A stretch of 64,000 nucleotides of DNA from Parachlorella kessleri (lineage: Eukaryota > Chlorophyta > Trebouxiophyceae > Chlorellales > Chlorellaceae), in assembly GCA_001598975.1 (NCBI GenBank), contig BBXU01002033.1:1-64000 (forward strand), written 5' to 3'. Below are positions 45,571 through 58,700 of this stretch, one piece after another (position 1 is the first letter of the stretch; every line of letters starts with the position of its first letter). The position numbers and the translations under genes were made by a program. Under the pieces are notes generated by a model that saw only the letters and a list, made by a program, of their open reading frames with translations, did not search any database and was not told the DNA's origin.

Positions 45571-45933
45571 GCTGGGGGTGCAGCGAAAGGGTTTCCCACG
45601 AACACCTCACTCAGCAGCTCAGCATGGCATGCAGCCTCGCGGGTGGGGAGAACACCCTAGCGTGCACTCCTGAGCAGCCCCTTCGAGTCAGTTGCACTCT
45701 CAGGGCCTTGCATTGATTGCACGGCGCGCTGCCTTTGCCAAGGGCGGGACCGCCCCTGCTGGGCCTGCTGGTCGGCTCAAGTGGCCCGACGTAGATAGTT
45801 GCAAAGGAAGCTTGCACAATATATCAACATACCAGACAAGACAATGTGCCTTGGATGCACTGAGGTTGCCACGCTTTCCTGACAACCTTCTGTGCTGGGC
45901 TCACAAGCTGTCAATCTGAGCTAGGGCAGCGTC
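45571..45933. promoter_or_regulatory. Divergent intergenic region, EF-G / glycosyltransferase
   Basis: A 363-bp gap between opposite start codons. It contains a GC-rich palindrome gggcgggaccgccc near 45743, a plausible but unproven promoter element. Confidence 0.4.
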
Positions 45934-48900
45934 ATGGCGAGGAGCTGGGGGTTCCTGATTTTAGCCTCTGCCCTCGCCGTTTGCTCCTCGTCACAGAGTG
46001 CAGCCTCACAGGGCCCCAGCTCAGCTTTCATCCTCAGCAACTCCACTGTGGCCCCGTTGCTGAAGCAACTAGGCACCTCCAAGAAAGAGGTCAGCCAGCA
46101 AGTTCACGTCAGATGCCCCTAGCCTGCTTTGCAAAGTTATTGCAGCTTTTGGACCAGACCCGCAAACGCATGGTGAACCCGCCTTGCTGAGCTTAGACTC
46201 AGCCCACTAGTGCTGTTACTGGCTCTCCTTGTTTGGTATGCAACCGCAGGTCCTCTTCACCACATTCCAAATAGACAAAGACCGCGCCATCCTTTACATG
46301 CTCCGCAACTTTGTCTACTGGATTCAAAAGGCGGGCATGCTAAAACATGCTCTGCTTATCACCCATGATGAGGCATCCTGGCGGACAGCGCTTGGGGAGG
46401 ACATGCCCTGCTTCTTGGACAGGGCTTCACCCACCAAGCAGGATTTCCCAGAGGGACATCGCTATGCTGCCAGGCAAGCCGCTAGGGCGGCATGGCGGCT
46501 TACCAAGAGGCTGTGTAGTTCGTTGATATGCCAGCCAGGCCAGGGAGGGCTGGACATGAGCATCCACCCTTTGCATGTGTATGGTGTGTGTGTGTGTGAA
46601 GGGGGGGGGGCGCGCGCGAGCAGTGCAGGCTTGTTGAAGACAAAGGCTGAGGCAAGAAGGCGTTTGCCGGGGGGTGCTTGGTGGTATATCTGCCTACGCC
46701 AAATATGAACCTCAGCTGCTGACCATTCCCCAACGCTGCGCAGGACGTTTGACTTTGCCAAGAACTTCTGGGCGCTGCGCTTTGCCGAGCTGGGCTACAC
46801 GTCACTCTACCTAGACACAGATGTCATCGTGCTCAAGGACCCTTTCAGGCACTATCAGGCCTCGTATGACATTCAGGTATGTAGCTCTGCTTCCCACCTG
46901 TCATGTAGGTTGGGAGGGTGGGTTCAGGGCACCCTCTGTGTGCCCGTGCATGCAATTGGTGTTGGCTGGGAGCATTGTGTGTCGCCAAGCCCACCCCCAG
47001 GTGCATGTGCTGGTGGCGTCGTAGCAGCAGCATCGGCACTCGCCTGCCCGAATCTGGTGTTAAAATCTTCGCCGGGATATGCAATACGTGCCCTCAGACT
47101 CGCACCTGTGTGCAGCTCACAATGTCTTCAGCCCCCTCTGCCTGACCCAAGACAGGAAGATACCTTGTCTATCTTTGTTAGGGTTTTGATTGCACTAGGG
47201 TTGGGCCTCTCTTGCTCATGCTTAACTTGAGGAGGCTCAGTGGTTACGGGGCAGAGCTTTCTCGACAGCTGCCTTAGGTGGAGGAGGCATTTACCACCGC
47301 ATAAATGTCCGCGTCCCGTGGCTCAGCCATAGAACCAGGGGCTGCCCAGTCTGATTTACAGGGGCTCAGCGACTACAGGGCAGCGTCGTCACCAGAGCTG
47401 CCTCAGTTGGGCGAGATGCTTACAAGGCGGTGCGAGCTGTACCGCCAGAAGCGGGGCAACGAGCTTGAGGGTGGTACGTGGCCTTCCAGCTGCTGTCAGC
47501 GACCCTGAGAGTACTTGGCATGGTAGGAAAGCTGTGAGGGTAGTTGCGACTGGCCTAGCAGGCTGCTGGGGGCCTGGACGGCGCCAACTACCCAGCAGCA
47601 ACATGCAAATGAACAAACTACAGTGAGGCTGGGTGCTAAGCTCTTATGGATGGTGCTGCCACAGGCATAGCTCATTGGGCAACCGACTGGCTCGGTTACC
47701 GGCCAGGAAGGACGCGATGTGCTGGCGGGCTAGCAGGTACTCAACCCGTTGTCCCATTCGTTTTTGTCCCAGTTTTTTGCTTTGTTATTGGTACTTGCAG
47801 GCGACGTGGTGCACCCCACCTTTGAGCTTCATGGGGAGGAGCTTGCGCAGTCTATGAGGGCGCTTACACCCTGCATGAGGTTGGTAGGCAAGCCCTGGGC
47901 CAAAGAGTGTCATTTGGGGTCGCAACCAAATCCATTCCAAAACTTGCCGCTGGTACGCCTAGCAGTACGCTGGGTGTACAGCGTCTGCAAGCCCTGGGCA
48001 CTGGCCAGCCCCTTGCTTGTTGGGATTCTTGCGCCCTTCGCGTGGCTCGTGTTGTGGGCGTTGCCGATAGTGCGGCACCTGGTGTGTGTCAGTCCACAGC
48101 ATTGAAAAGGTGTGAGGACAGCTTAAGGCAGCTCATCAGCCAGGTCCAGTGGGCAACAGCAGGGGCGAGGCTGCTGGGCTCAGCGCTCTCCATGGCGCAA
48201 GTTGTTTCACGCCGAAATTCATCCTGGGTGGAGTGAGCCTGCCTGCCCACCTCCTCTATTGACTCTCTGTTGTGCAAGGTCCCTGCCATGCTTGCTGAGT
48301 GCATGATGAGTGTAGCCAATGCATCCTGACTTGCGCAGTCCAGCGCACAGGCGGCGCCCAATGTCCGCCCCTTGCTCCCTGCTGTTCGTTAGTCAGTATC
48401 ACAGCACACTTTGGCACAATCCGCCTGGTCTGACGGGGCGGTGCGACAGGGATGTGCCGGTGTGTTAGGTGGAGCCCAAGCCACCACTCCTTCCACTTTT
48501 TCAATTGAGCTGCCAAGCCTGCCCCTGCCGTCCCTTGCATGTAGCTTGGGGCTATGGTTCCTGCGCCCCACCCGGCGCAGCCTGCAGTTCCTGCGGTATG
48601 TGGTGCGCTGGATTGTGGACACCCACCAGCACCAGTGGGACCAGGCAGCCTGGAACGAGGTGAGGCGGCGCCCAGCCCAGGGCCATTTTAACTTGCTTCT
48701 GGACTTGGCCTAGCCTTGGGGCGGCTCAAATGTTGACTACCACATAACTGACTAGGAGCTGGCCATCAGCTGGCACCCCCTGTCCGCTTTGCACTTGCTT
48801 CATACACACAGACACACGACAGCGCTGAAGAACGGGTGTTAGAACTATATGTGGGGTAGTGCGCCATGTGCAAAGGAAAGAAGGGCGCCCCAAATCCCGA

Positions 48901-50174
48901 TGGCTCTGGACTGCTGCTGCCATCAGGTCCTGATGGGGTTCCTTGTGGGCATGGGCGACGAGGCCCCCCTCCAGCTACGGCTGCTGCCCCTCTCCAACTT
49001 TGCTAACATAGGTGAGCTTATAGGGAGGTGACGTCCGTTAGCGGGTGATGATGATTGCCGCCTTGCAAGCAGTTTGGATGTTTTCTCTGTCAGTGAGCCA
49101 TCCCAAGCCGAGCTGCTTAGGAGAGTTGCCAGTAATATAGGATGCTTTCAATGTAGACAGTCCTATGCTTGGCAGGCACCTGGTTACAGATGCGCTTTTG
49201 GGGAGGGCCAGGTTTGTGTGAGTGCATTCAGTCGGTCGGGTGAGGGTCCCAAAGGTTGTGAGATGCGCAAAGGGTGCACATGGGGCCTGAACCTCAGAGC
49301 AAGCCGCTGCAAAGCTCAAATTCCGCGCTTGTGGTGCTGCAGAGGTGTGGGAGGCACGGAAGCAGCAGCAGCTGGCTGTGGATCCAGTCATCCTGCATGC
49401 CGGTTACCTGGCCGGCTACAAAAAGGTTAGTCGGGCTCTCAACTAAGGGGTGGGTGGGGGTAGGGGGGCTGAATGCATAAGGCACACAAGAGAGCTGCAG
49501 CACTTTGCTTGTTTTGAGCCATCGTCTTCACATGGTAGTCGTAGAAGTGCCCCTTCTTGCCGTGTGATGATCTTTTGAGTCCACGCAGCAGCGGCAGGGT
49601 GCATGCATTATCAGTAAAGTCCGCGACATCTTTAGCCAGCAGTGGCGGCATGAGGACTTCCATAGGCTCAGTACGAGCAATTGGGGTGCAGCCACTCCTG
49701 CAACCAAAATGGACCAAAGCTCGAGACGCAGCGCATGACTGCATGCAGCCCTGCCAGTACAGTGCGCCCCTACCTCATCTCTGTTCCCATTGCCTGCCAC
49801 CTGTCTGGGACGGCTCTAGGGACCTAGGACCTAGGCTTGGTGCAAACATTTGGGTTGTGAGCCACTCCTGCAACCATGAAACAAAGCAACCCACCATCCT
49901 GCAGGCGGAGAAGATGATGGAGCTGGGGCTGTGGAAGCCCGACGATATTGACCACGCAGCGGCAGCTCGGCACCTGGAGCAGCTCAATGGCACCCTGCAG
50001 CGCCCTGCACGGGCGCTGTTTGCAGGGCGGTCACAGCAGGGAGGGCAGGGGGAGGGGACGCTGCCTGGGCGGGCGGCGCGTGTGGCGCTGGCGGCGGCAA
50101 TCGTACTGGCAGCGCCGGCGGCGCTGTTGTTACTTGCCATGCGGCGGCGGCGGCCGCCCTCAAAATTGTTCTGA
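45934..50174 (+). CDS. Nucleotide-diphospho-sugar transferase with signal peptide and C-terminal anchor
   Basis: Predicted Golgi/ER glycosyltransferase of the nucleotide-diphospho-sugar transferase type (Pfam Nucleotid_trans, as in plant RRA/XEG113-like arabinosyltransferases). Nine exons: 45934-46089, 46250-46473, 46744-46876, 47362-47473, 47801-47879, 48545-48659, 48927-49011, 49343-49425, 49905-50174; 418 residues. A signal peptide is clear (MARSWGFLILASALAVCSSS). Core blocks: VLFTTFQIDKDRAIL, LLITHDEASW, FWALRFAELGYTSLYLDTDV with the metal-binding DxD at 151-153, VLKDPF, GLWFLRPTRRSLQFL, QAAWNE and VILHAGYLAGYKK. The last ~30 residues hold a hydrophobic span (VALAAAIVLAAPAALLLL) then RRRRPP, so topology looks type I and not the usual type II. 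Intron 2 has a GC donor; exon 4 end is uncertain by three bases. Confidence 0.85.
49740..49805. repeat. Dispersed-repeat copy in the glycosyltransferase intron 8
   Basis: agccctgccagtacagtgcgcccctacctcatctctgttcccattgcctgccacctg has the same paired motifs as the clusters at 7785 and 10880. Confidence 0.65.
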
Positions 50175-51301
50175 CTTGGGAGTGTGTCGGTGCTGACCGC
50201 CGCTGCCGTATTCTCCATTGGCAGCCAAGGCGGCACTTTTTCTCTGCTTGGGAGATGGCACGGGTACCAAGGTTGCCCTCTTTCTACTCGTGATGGTGAC
50301 CGGGCTGAGGGTCAATTGCTGAGAACCGAAATGACGACCTATTGTGCCGCCGGCAGCCTACATATGTGGTGGCGGTGGCAGGCAATGTGAACAGAGAATA
50401 GGTAGGGGCGTACCGGACTGACAGTGCTGTATGCTATTATTATGGTGAAGGACATTGTGAGGCCAGTGTCCTGGCATGATATCCAGTAATCGAGCATTGT
50501 GCCTTGCAGCAACACATGCACTTGAAGTCACCATTGTGGCTTCCACTTGAGCTTGGGCTGTCACTGTAGGTGTCAGGGGCCGTATACTGAGCCCTTTCTT
50601 GGCCATGCTTTAACAATTCATAGCACCGCCATCTCATATCAGACGTTTCTGCATGCCCAAGGTGGACCACTTGAGCCATGCCACTTTGACACTACAAAGT
50701 ACATTCAGATTCCAGCCAATCTGCAGCACATGCAGCCCTTCTGGCGCCACATGCCAATGGCCCAAACCAGCGTCGCATCCACAGGGAAGGGAGAAACCCT
50801 TCAATGTCCAACAGGCCACCCACCGGTCTACCTAACCCCAGCAGCTTCTGACAATCTATCTAACAGCCAAGCCTACATGCCTCAACCACCAGAAAAGAAC
50901 CTGCATCGAGTGGCAGCTGCATCCCATGCACAAGTGTAGACGGGCCCAACGGCTCCACCCTGTCACAAATCCAAACAGCTGCCATGAGCAAGCTGCACTG
51001 CTACCTCCTTTCAAAGGCCAGCTGACCTGACCGGGACGGCTCTAGGCACCCAGGCCCTAGGTTGCCGCGGAGCCCAGGAGCTGACCCGGGAGGCGTCTGT
51101 CGCATATGCAGGAAGGGAGCAGTGAGTCATGAGACAGCGAGTCACTCCGGCTGACAGCCCACACCTTTGGGCTGGTGAGAACGACAATATTTCTACAATA
51201 TCATAACGGCTTGCCTCCTGAACAGGGCAGCCAGGCAACCCCGGTAATGCCGGAGAGCTGTCAGCCCGCATCAACAGTCCTTCCTGCCAGGAAGCCGGCC
51301 A
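50175..51301. other. Convergent 3' intergenic region
   Basis: About 1.1 kb between two converging stop codons. ggacggctctaggcaccc...ccctaggtt near 51036 resembles ggacggctctagggaccta...cctaggctt near 49809, a small shared repeat. No gene is seen. Confidence 0.5.
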
Positions 51302-52642
51302 TCATATTGGCGGTGGGTACTTCTTAACCTCCTGCACCACTCGCTTGGCGTACTCCTGCGGGCGCTGTGTCAGCATGACAAAGGCGTCTGACTGCGCCGG
51401 TGACTTGGCGTTGGGCGTGTGAAGCAGCTCCTGCGGCGGGTTCGCATGAGCGCTAGGTGTGAGGGAGGGGATGACTCAGGGCACAAGGCTGTGTCCACCA
51501 GCCACCCAGTCACAGGCAAGGGTCGGGGTTGTAACGATATAGTAGGCTGTGTAAGGGTGCCATATCCCACAGGATGCGACCAGGTGATTGCACATCACCG
51601 CAATAGCCAGGCCTCAGCATGGTGGCCAAAATGTAACTGTACCATGCAGACACGCAACATAATAGCCATATGCAGCCCGTGCTACACGCATTGGTTATGC
51701 ACGAAGTGCAGAAAGGAGGGGCTGCGGCCCCACCTGTACGCCTAGAAGTATTTGCTTGATGGTTATGGACGGCCGCCAGCCTTCATCCTCGTTCAGTATG
51801 CTCAAACACACGGTACCTACATTACAGACAATCTTTGTGACTGTACAGCCGGACACCTCTAGACACAGGCACCAACACGTTAATAGTGTAGCTGTGCAGG
51901 CAAGGGAGCACATTCTCGCACCACAAACAACAAGCGCACCTGAGGGATACACATTGGGGTGGAAGAAGCCTGGCGGGAACTTACACTGCAGGGCATGGCA
52001 GCCACCAGCAGGTGACGGGGCTCTTACAGATACAAAACATCATTGTTGGCCCCAACACATATCAGACCCATTGAAACGAGCAAGCAGGAGAGCACAGCAG
52101 TGCGAAGCGCACTGCAAAATTTGGAGATGCTGCTTTTCGCCCCACCTTGGGCGGCTTGGCTGGGTAGTCTTCTGTAAACTCCATAGAGAGCGGGTACAAA
52201 CCGCCCTGCCATTCTGTCTTCTCCTTGCCGGGAATGTAGCACTTCCACTTCATCAGGTTTGTCTCCCTGTGTAAAGAGGAAAAGTACGTCAGGGCTTTCT
52301 TGGGCAAAACGCTAAAGCTGTCGCTGCAGTGGGACGCTAAGTGAGGAGCCTGGGTGCGGCAGTGCAGACCACGGTCCAGCTGTGCAGGGACAACAACCAG
52401 TTGATGCAGGTACGTGCGTACCCCTTTTCATTTGTCTCCGGGCGGGCGACAAACCTGCACAAGGCAGGAACAAGTGGCGCAAGGCAGCAAGTTGGCGGAG
52501 AGCGGGTGGGCTGTGCAGGCCTAACCAGTCAGCAATCGAAATATACAGACTGGGTGCCGAGGGAGACTTACGCAAACGGCTTATCCTTCCTCCAGGCTTT
52601 CCTCTCTTCAGCTAAGCGGCTCCTGGCCACGCCGCCCGACAT
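51302..52642 (-). CDS. UBC9: SUMO-conjugating enzyme E2 (UBC9/SCE1)
   Basis: Single E2 of the SUMO pathway; it takes SUMO from the SAE1/SAE2 E1 and places it on target lysines. Six exons, minus strand: 52642-52572, 52454-52422, 52266-52146, 51985-51940, 51816-51734, 51430-51302; 160 residues, the family length. Seen in order: [19 protein letters not shown] with the UBC9 N-terminal helix, [59 protein letters not shown] and [20 protein letters not shown], with catalytic Cys at about residue 94, then [13 protein letters not shown] and [20 protein letters not shown]. The basic N terminus and the ED in the insert mark UBC9 and not a ubiquitin E2. The short 33-bp exon 2 is fixed by phase. Confidence 0.95.
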
Positions 52643-53327
52643 GGCACCTCAGCTCTTCCCGCAGCCACTAAACGCACCGACTACAACGGGTATGGGAATA
52701 GCAGCAGCGCTGCAAGCAACCGCGTAAGCGCTTCTAAAATAGAACTGGACCTTGATCAGATGGGCAAGTTCAGGGGAGGAACACGCCTGCTCTTTAACTA
52801 TTTAGTACGCCTTTTGTGATAGTATTGTGAGTCTTTTCTGAGTTAGTTTCAAAGTGTTGGGTGCTGCGCATCAGATTCTTCATCTCCTTGTGGTACGACC
52901 TCTCTCTGATCTGGGACCTTGGGCGGCAGATGCCATCTCTTGCAGTGCAGGGGAGCATGTTGACAGGCTGCCGTTCCTGTTTCCTTGTATATGTGCACTA
53001 TACAGTGCCAAGGTTTGTTGAAATCCATCCAGTATCGGGCTATAACTGTGGAATCACATATCAGCATGAGTCTATAAGCTGTGCATACAAGAGATTATCG
53101 GCAAAAGGCTTATCGGTTTTCTCAGAAATATGACGGTAGACACAAATTCGCCTATTTCCCTCCTGGGGAAGATGCATCTTCAAGCCAAGCATAAGTTACT
53201 GAGTCATGTTGCGGCAATCAAGTGAGCTTGGTTTCGTTTTGCAATGTCTACTACCTGCAGCAGCTACCACTTACTCCTAACATTCTTCCATCCAAGTATC
53301 AGAACATTGTTGAGTCCTCACTCCATA
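52643..53327. other. Intergenic between UBC9 and phosphomannomutase
   Basis: A 685-bp gap upstream of UBC9 and downstream of the phosphomannomutase stop, both on minus. The UBC9 promoter should lie at its left end. No other feature is seen. Confidence 0.5.
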
Positions 53328-55353
53328 TTAAGAAGACAGGAAGAGCTCCTGAATCTGTTTGATGGTATCCTCCGGTCCTGTCACACAGTGGCCCACAGTA
53401 CGCTCGTCTACGAAGATCTCGTAGTCGTTGCCACCCTGCAAGCAGTGGCGGGTGCAGCCCTGCCATTTGGCGGCTGGACGACATGGTTTCACATCATCAA
53501 CGAGAGTGGACCCATCAAACCCTGGCAACCTCAATGATAGCAGCGGCTGCCCTGGCAGTCCTCCGGCGGCTTGTGCTGGGCGCCATGTACCAGACCAGGA
53601 CATGTGCTTGCATGGCAGCATGCTAGTGACATAACCAACATGAGAAGCGCCAGCCATAAGGCAAGCATCGCACCTTGAAGGCCTTGTCGCCAAAGAAGTG
53701 GATCTCGTCGAAGTCGCCCTCCACAAACCGTAAGCAGTAGGTCTTGTCCCAACCCTACAGAGCACTCAGGCCGCTTGCCTTACCCTAAAGCGTGCTGTCC
53801 CATGCTCACACGCCAGCCACTAAATGGGGTTTAGGCGACCCTCAATTCAGCCACAACGCCATACCAGACCTCCAGCCAGGACCCCACGGGCCATGTAGTC
53901 TTTCCCACCCAACATGCTAACACTTGGGCCAACAAGCAATGTACGAAGAATGGTGCAAGGCTGAAGTAGAGCTTTCCGTGCGGCACAGCAGGCTTTAACG
54001 ATGCTGCACCGTCCGTGGCCCAACTTAAACAAATTGCATTTACTACTGCCTGAAACACCCAGGCAAGCGCCCAGCTGCGCCTGCTGCCGGATACCACCCT
54101 TGCTGCCTGCCGCACGGCTGCCTTCACAAAACATGAGGCTGGGGCAACTCCACACGGTCACTCACCCGCGGAAAGACGTCAAAGCTGATCTGCCCGCCGA
54201 TGGAGAAGGTCAGGTCCAAATCAGAAAAGCGCTCTCGCAGGGCCGCCACAAACTTTTGCCTGATGCCCTGTTGCAGGTCCAGCTGCTCGTAGGCGTCGCG
54301 TTCTTGCTGGCTGCAGTTGCGGCCGACGGGCGAGACATTAAGCATGCCGTTCCGAAACTCTATAAATGTGCCGCGCTTGACGGGGATGTCAATATCTGCA
54401 CAAGTTGCACACTTGATTCACGCCTCAACTGCGTGTTGCTGGCTGACAAGCGCCCTTGTAGCGGCAGTGGCACGCCGTCTGCTGAGAAAGTGTTGTAAGA
54501 GCAAGCCTTTGCACGGGGACATTGCATCCCCTTCGCCCTGGTCCAGTGCGCCAGCCTACAATCCGGGTGCACCTCATTTGCCTAGCTGCAACCCAGGGTG
54601 CCCAGTCTTTTAGCAATGCAGTACCTGCCAAATATTTCAGCGTAAAGTTGATGAACTCCTTCAGCTTCTCCTCTCCCAGGTGGCTACTGATGGACTGCAC
54701 CGCCAGCAGTTGTCCCCCCTTGTACGCTACCAGCCCGTTTTCGCTGAACACGTAGTCAAACCGCTGCAGCACTGCGAGCCAAGAGAAGCTAGCTGTGAGG
54801 TATGTGTCAGCCGCATGGCTCTTCTTCGAGGTACTGTGAAACAGGTGAGGAGGGAAGGGCTACTAGAGTGCTCATACAAGTGAGCATCGTCTCTGGCTTG
54901 CCCAAGAGTGGGGTGTAAGGTCTGCACAGGCAGAGTGCTACAAGCCACAACTCACCATCACTACCCAGCTGCTCCATCTGCTTCACCAAGTCTGAGCCAC
55001 CTACTGTGCCAATACTGATGACCTGCAGTGACCAACATGCAGCTTCCTCCTTAAGTCAAGGCACAGGGCTGGCCGTTGTGCAGCTGGGCAGGGCCATGCC
55101 ACCCCGGACCCAGGCCTCCTCCATCTCCGGCACACATTACCTGTCGCAACTTGGCCAGCTCATCTACCATGTCCTGTTCTACTTTCTGCAAGCAGCGCAA
55201 ACTGGCAAGGTTGAGCCGATCATGTACTCCCATGTAAACTAGTGCTGCATGCCAGGGCGCCCGCACCCCACTGAAACGGCCAGTACCAACCTTGCGAGGA
55301 GCGGTCAGGGTGCCATCGACGTCAAACAGCGCCAGCACCTTCTTCACCGTCAT
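53328..55353 (-). CDS. PMM: Phosphomannomutase
   Basis: HAD-superfamily enzyme that converts mannose-6-phosphate to mannose-1-phosphate in the cytosol, feeding GDP-mannose for glycosylation and ascorbate. Seven exons, minus strand: 55353-55291, 55185-55141, 55022-54956, 54771-54625, 54395-54166, 53754-53674, 53435-53328; 246 residues, the eukaryotic length. Motifs: FDVDGTLT with nucleophile Asp11 and Asp13, [105 protein letters not shown] and [10 protein letters not shown]. All catalytic segments are present. It shares a 424-bp divergent region with the DnaJ-thioredoxin gene. Confidence 0.95.
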
Positions 55354-55777
55354 CTTTTTGTTTGCTATCTAGTGCGTGCAACAAACCAGCTTGCAGTACG
55401 CAACAATATCAATTCGATGGCTCTCTGCTGCCACGCTATTTGTATTGGACGGAACGCTGCTGTCGTGTGCACGTCCCATGGTGTCCAATGGGTGCAGAAT
55501 CTAGCATCCGGTACCTGGGCCCCCTGGGCAGGACCGCAGGACCACGGGGCATACGTCACAGCACGCACACCAGCGCGCGATCACAAAAGACAGAAGAGGC
55601 TTTGTCAGGGGCGTCGTAAACATTCCTTCAACTTTCCCTAGTACGCGGGTGCCGCGGCTGCAGGAAGGCATGTAGTGCACCCCCTGCCTGCACTTGTCCG
55701 TTTGTTGTTTGCCGATCATTTGGACGATCCCGCCTTGCGGCTGCTCAAAGAGGGGCAGAGCTCCTGGCACCTGCGCA
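55354..55777. promoter_or_regulatory. Divergent intergenic region, PMM / DnaJ-thioredoxin
   Basis: A 424-bp gap between opposite start codons of two genes linked to secretory-pathway function. No element was clearly identified; shared control is possible but only inferred from the layout. Confidence 0.35.
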
Positions 55778-58700
55778 ATGCGGCAGCCGCTCTGGCACTG
55801 GACTTCAGCTACTGCGTTGCTCCTTCTCTCCTTGGCAGTGGCAGCTGTGCGAGACACCAAGTACTATGATATACTAGGAGTCGCGCCAGACGCAGATGAC
55901 AGGCAGATACAGAAGGCTTACAGGCGGCAGGCGCTGTGAGTGCCTCCAAAATGAGTAATGTCGGAGCACAGTTCTTTGAGTTGGTAATGGAGACGGGAGA
56001 GCACTGCTGGGTGTATGGTGCTAGAGAGTGTCCTTATCTGAGTGCAGGCGGTACCACCCCGACCGCAACCCTGACAAGCCTGACGCTGAAGAGAAGTTCA
56101 AGGTACCCAAATGAACGCAGCCGGGTTGCTGACTTCTGGGCATCGGCTAGCACATGCTGGGCGTATCGGGTCAGGGCAGGCAGCATTTACAAAGCAAGCA
56201 GGAGCAGTGTGCCGAACCGCATCTGCAAGCTTTGTGTCCTACAAGCAGCCGGCAGCGAGCCTGTTGCCAGGCACACACCTGTTGCACGTACGACTGCTAC
56301 TAACGCAGTCTACTTGCATAGGCACACGGTGGCGTGGTGTAACAGACCCTGGAAAGCGTGGAAGCGTCTGACAAAGTGGGCTAAGCTGCGGGCTTTCCAA
56401 GCGACGTGCAGGAAGTGGCGCATGCCTACGAGGTCCTGACAGACCCTGAGAAGCGGAGGCTATATGACCAGCTTGGAGAAGATGGGCTGAAGGGTGGGGG
56501 CCCAGGCCCTGGGGGCGGCCCTGGGGGCGGCCACTTCCACTTCCAGGTGCGTGGCCGCTGCCAGGTCATGTGTAGGGTGTGCTAAATAGGAGCAGGTGTT
56601 GCCGCTCAAGTCGGGTGAGAACGGCCCGACCGGAGCGGGCCTGGGCGCCTTGTAGGGACAGCCACATGATGTAAGAGCTGAGCATTTCACACAGCGCACG
56701 TTGTATAGCAGCTTGTGCGACCAGGGGAAAGGTGGGCGGGGGGAGGGGGCCTGGCAGACTGTGGAAGGCAGGTGCATTTTTTAGGGTCAAGATAGTTGCT
56801 GCTAGCATTGGTTGGTAAGTTGGTAAGGATGCCACCGTATTGTCAAGGAGCGAGTGTATTAAGCAGGTATTGGGTGCGAGATGAGGCTAGGATGTCATGT
56901 GCAGGGGAGGATGTCTAGGTTTGGCTGCTGCAAACTTGAAGGAAGCTCGTGTGTTCCAGTATCAGTGCATCTATGCAGTGCACAGAAGGGATATCTAACC
57001 GATTCCAGTTTAATCTTGGGGTTGGAACTTATGCACCTGACACCATCTCGCCTTTGCAGCATGGTGACCCCTTCAACATCTTTGAGACAGTCTTTGGCGG
57101 CGGCGGCGGGGGCGGCGGCCAGCGCGTGCGGTTCCAGTTTGGCGGCGGCGGGGGCGGCATGGGCGGCGGCTTCCCTGGCGGTTTTGGCGGCATGGGCGGC
57201 GGCTTCCCCGGAGGTGGGGGGCCCGACCCTTGTGACATGTGTGCGGCCGTGATGTGTTGATGGATCGTGGGGTCACCTGCAGTGCTGCTGCCAAGCTTCC
57301 AGTCAGGCTTTGGATGGGATTGTTGAGGGCTTCCCTTAGAGGCGGATTTGCCAGAGGGCGTGGTGGGGCCTGCACACAGCCGTGTGCAACAGGTGCAGAT
57401 GCCTGTGCCCTGGTGTTCATCAAGCAGTTGGGGCGCTAGACCTAGCCTGCCTTCCGGCTGGGGTTGCTTCATTGGGATGTTTGTTTTGTTTTCGCTCAAG
57501 GCCGTTCAAGGCGTAGCTGCATAGCACCTGGCATTCTACTGTGCCTGCAGGTTTCCCAGGGGGCGGCGGCGGCGGCAGAGGGCGGCAAGGAGGTGGTGGC
57601 GGCGGCAGCGGGCAGCAGGGGCTCTTTGATGATGATGGGAATGTGCAGGACTTGAATGATGACACCTTCCCAGAGGGAGACGGTGACGGCTGGGTGTGGC
57701 TCATAAAGTTTTACGCACCCTGGTGGTGAGTTGCTGCACTGACAACAAGTGGGACCATTCGCTGGCTGGTACGAGGTTGACAGGCCGAATGTGGAATCGG
57801 GATGTGGTCCGTATCACCCAATCTGGTGCTTGAAGACCATTTCAAGAGCGCACAGGGCTTGTGAGATGTGAGATACTTATCGGCTGCCAGGCTTTAGCAG
57901 GTGGCTGGGTGGCCTGTGCAAGCCATGGGGGCTGGCGGCTGCCCGTACATGTTTAGACATTGCGGGAAATCTCATTACGCTCGTCACTAATGTTGTGGCT
58001 TATTATATGGGTGGGCTTGCCCATGTTCACTCTGTTGCAGCGGCCACTGCCGACAGCTGTCCCCCAAGTGGAAGAAGGTGGGAGAGGCGCTAAATGGGGT
58101 GGTTAAGGTGGCGGCGGTGAACTGCGACGAGCAGAAAGCGCTGTGCCAGCAGCACCAGATCCGCGGGTACCCCACCATCAAGGCATTCAGGTTGGCGGTG
58201 ACTGGCGTGCTGGTTGCTGGCACCTCTGCTTGCAGGGAGCTGGCTGGGAAGGTAGCCGCTTTGGCAAGGATTTGGTGGCAGTGTATGTCAGTAGCGAGCA
58301 GCCTTCCACACGGTCGGGGTTACACCTCGAGATGGGGAGTGAGGACAGGATACGGTATTGGCCCTCAGCAACACCAAATCAGTATCTGGCATGCGCATGC
58401 AGCTCTTCTGTTCGGCATGTTGCAACTGCTGCACATGGGCTGGCTGCAACAGCGTTGTCGGTGTTCTCACCGGTGCAGGGACGGCAAGCTGTTTGATTAC
58501 CAGGGGGAGCGGACAGCCTCAGCCATCAGGGACTGGGGCCTTAGCCTCCTACCAAACCATGTGAAGAAAGTTGGTTCGCAGGTGCGGTGCGGTGCGATAC
58601 TTGCATAGGGTACCTGCAAGAGTGTTCAGCTGTGGCGCGGAACAGCCTGCCTGGCCATTCTTACTACGTCAGCTGATAAAAGGAAGGGGGAGCCACGGTG

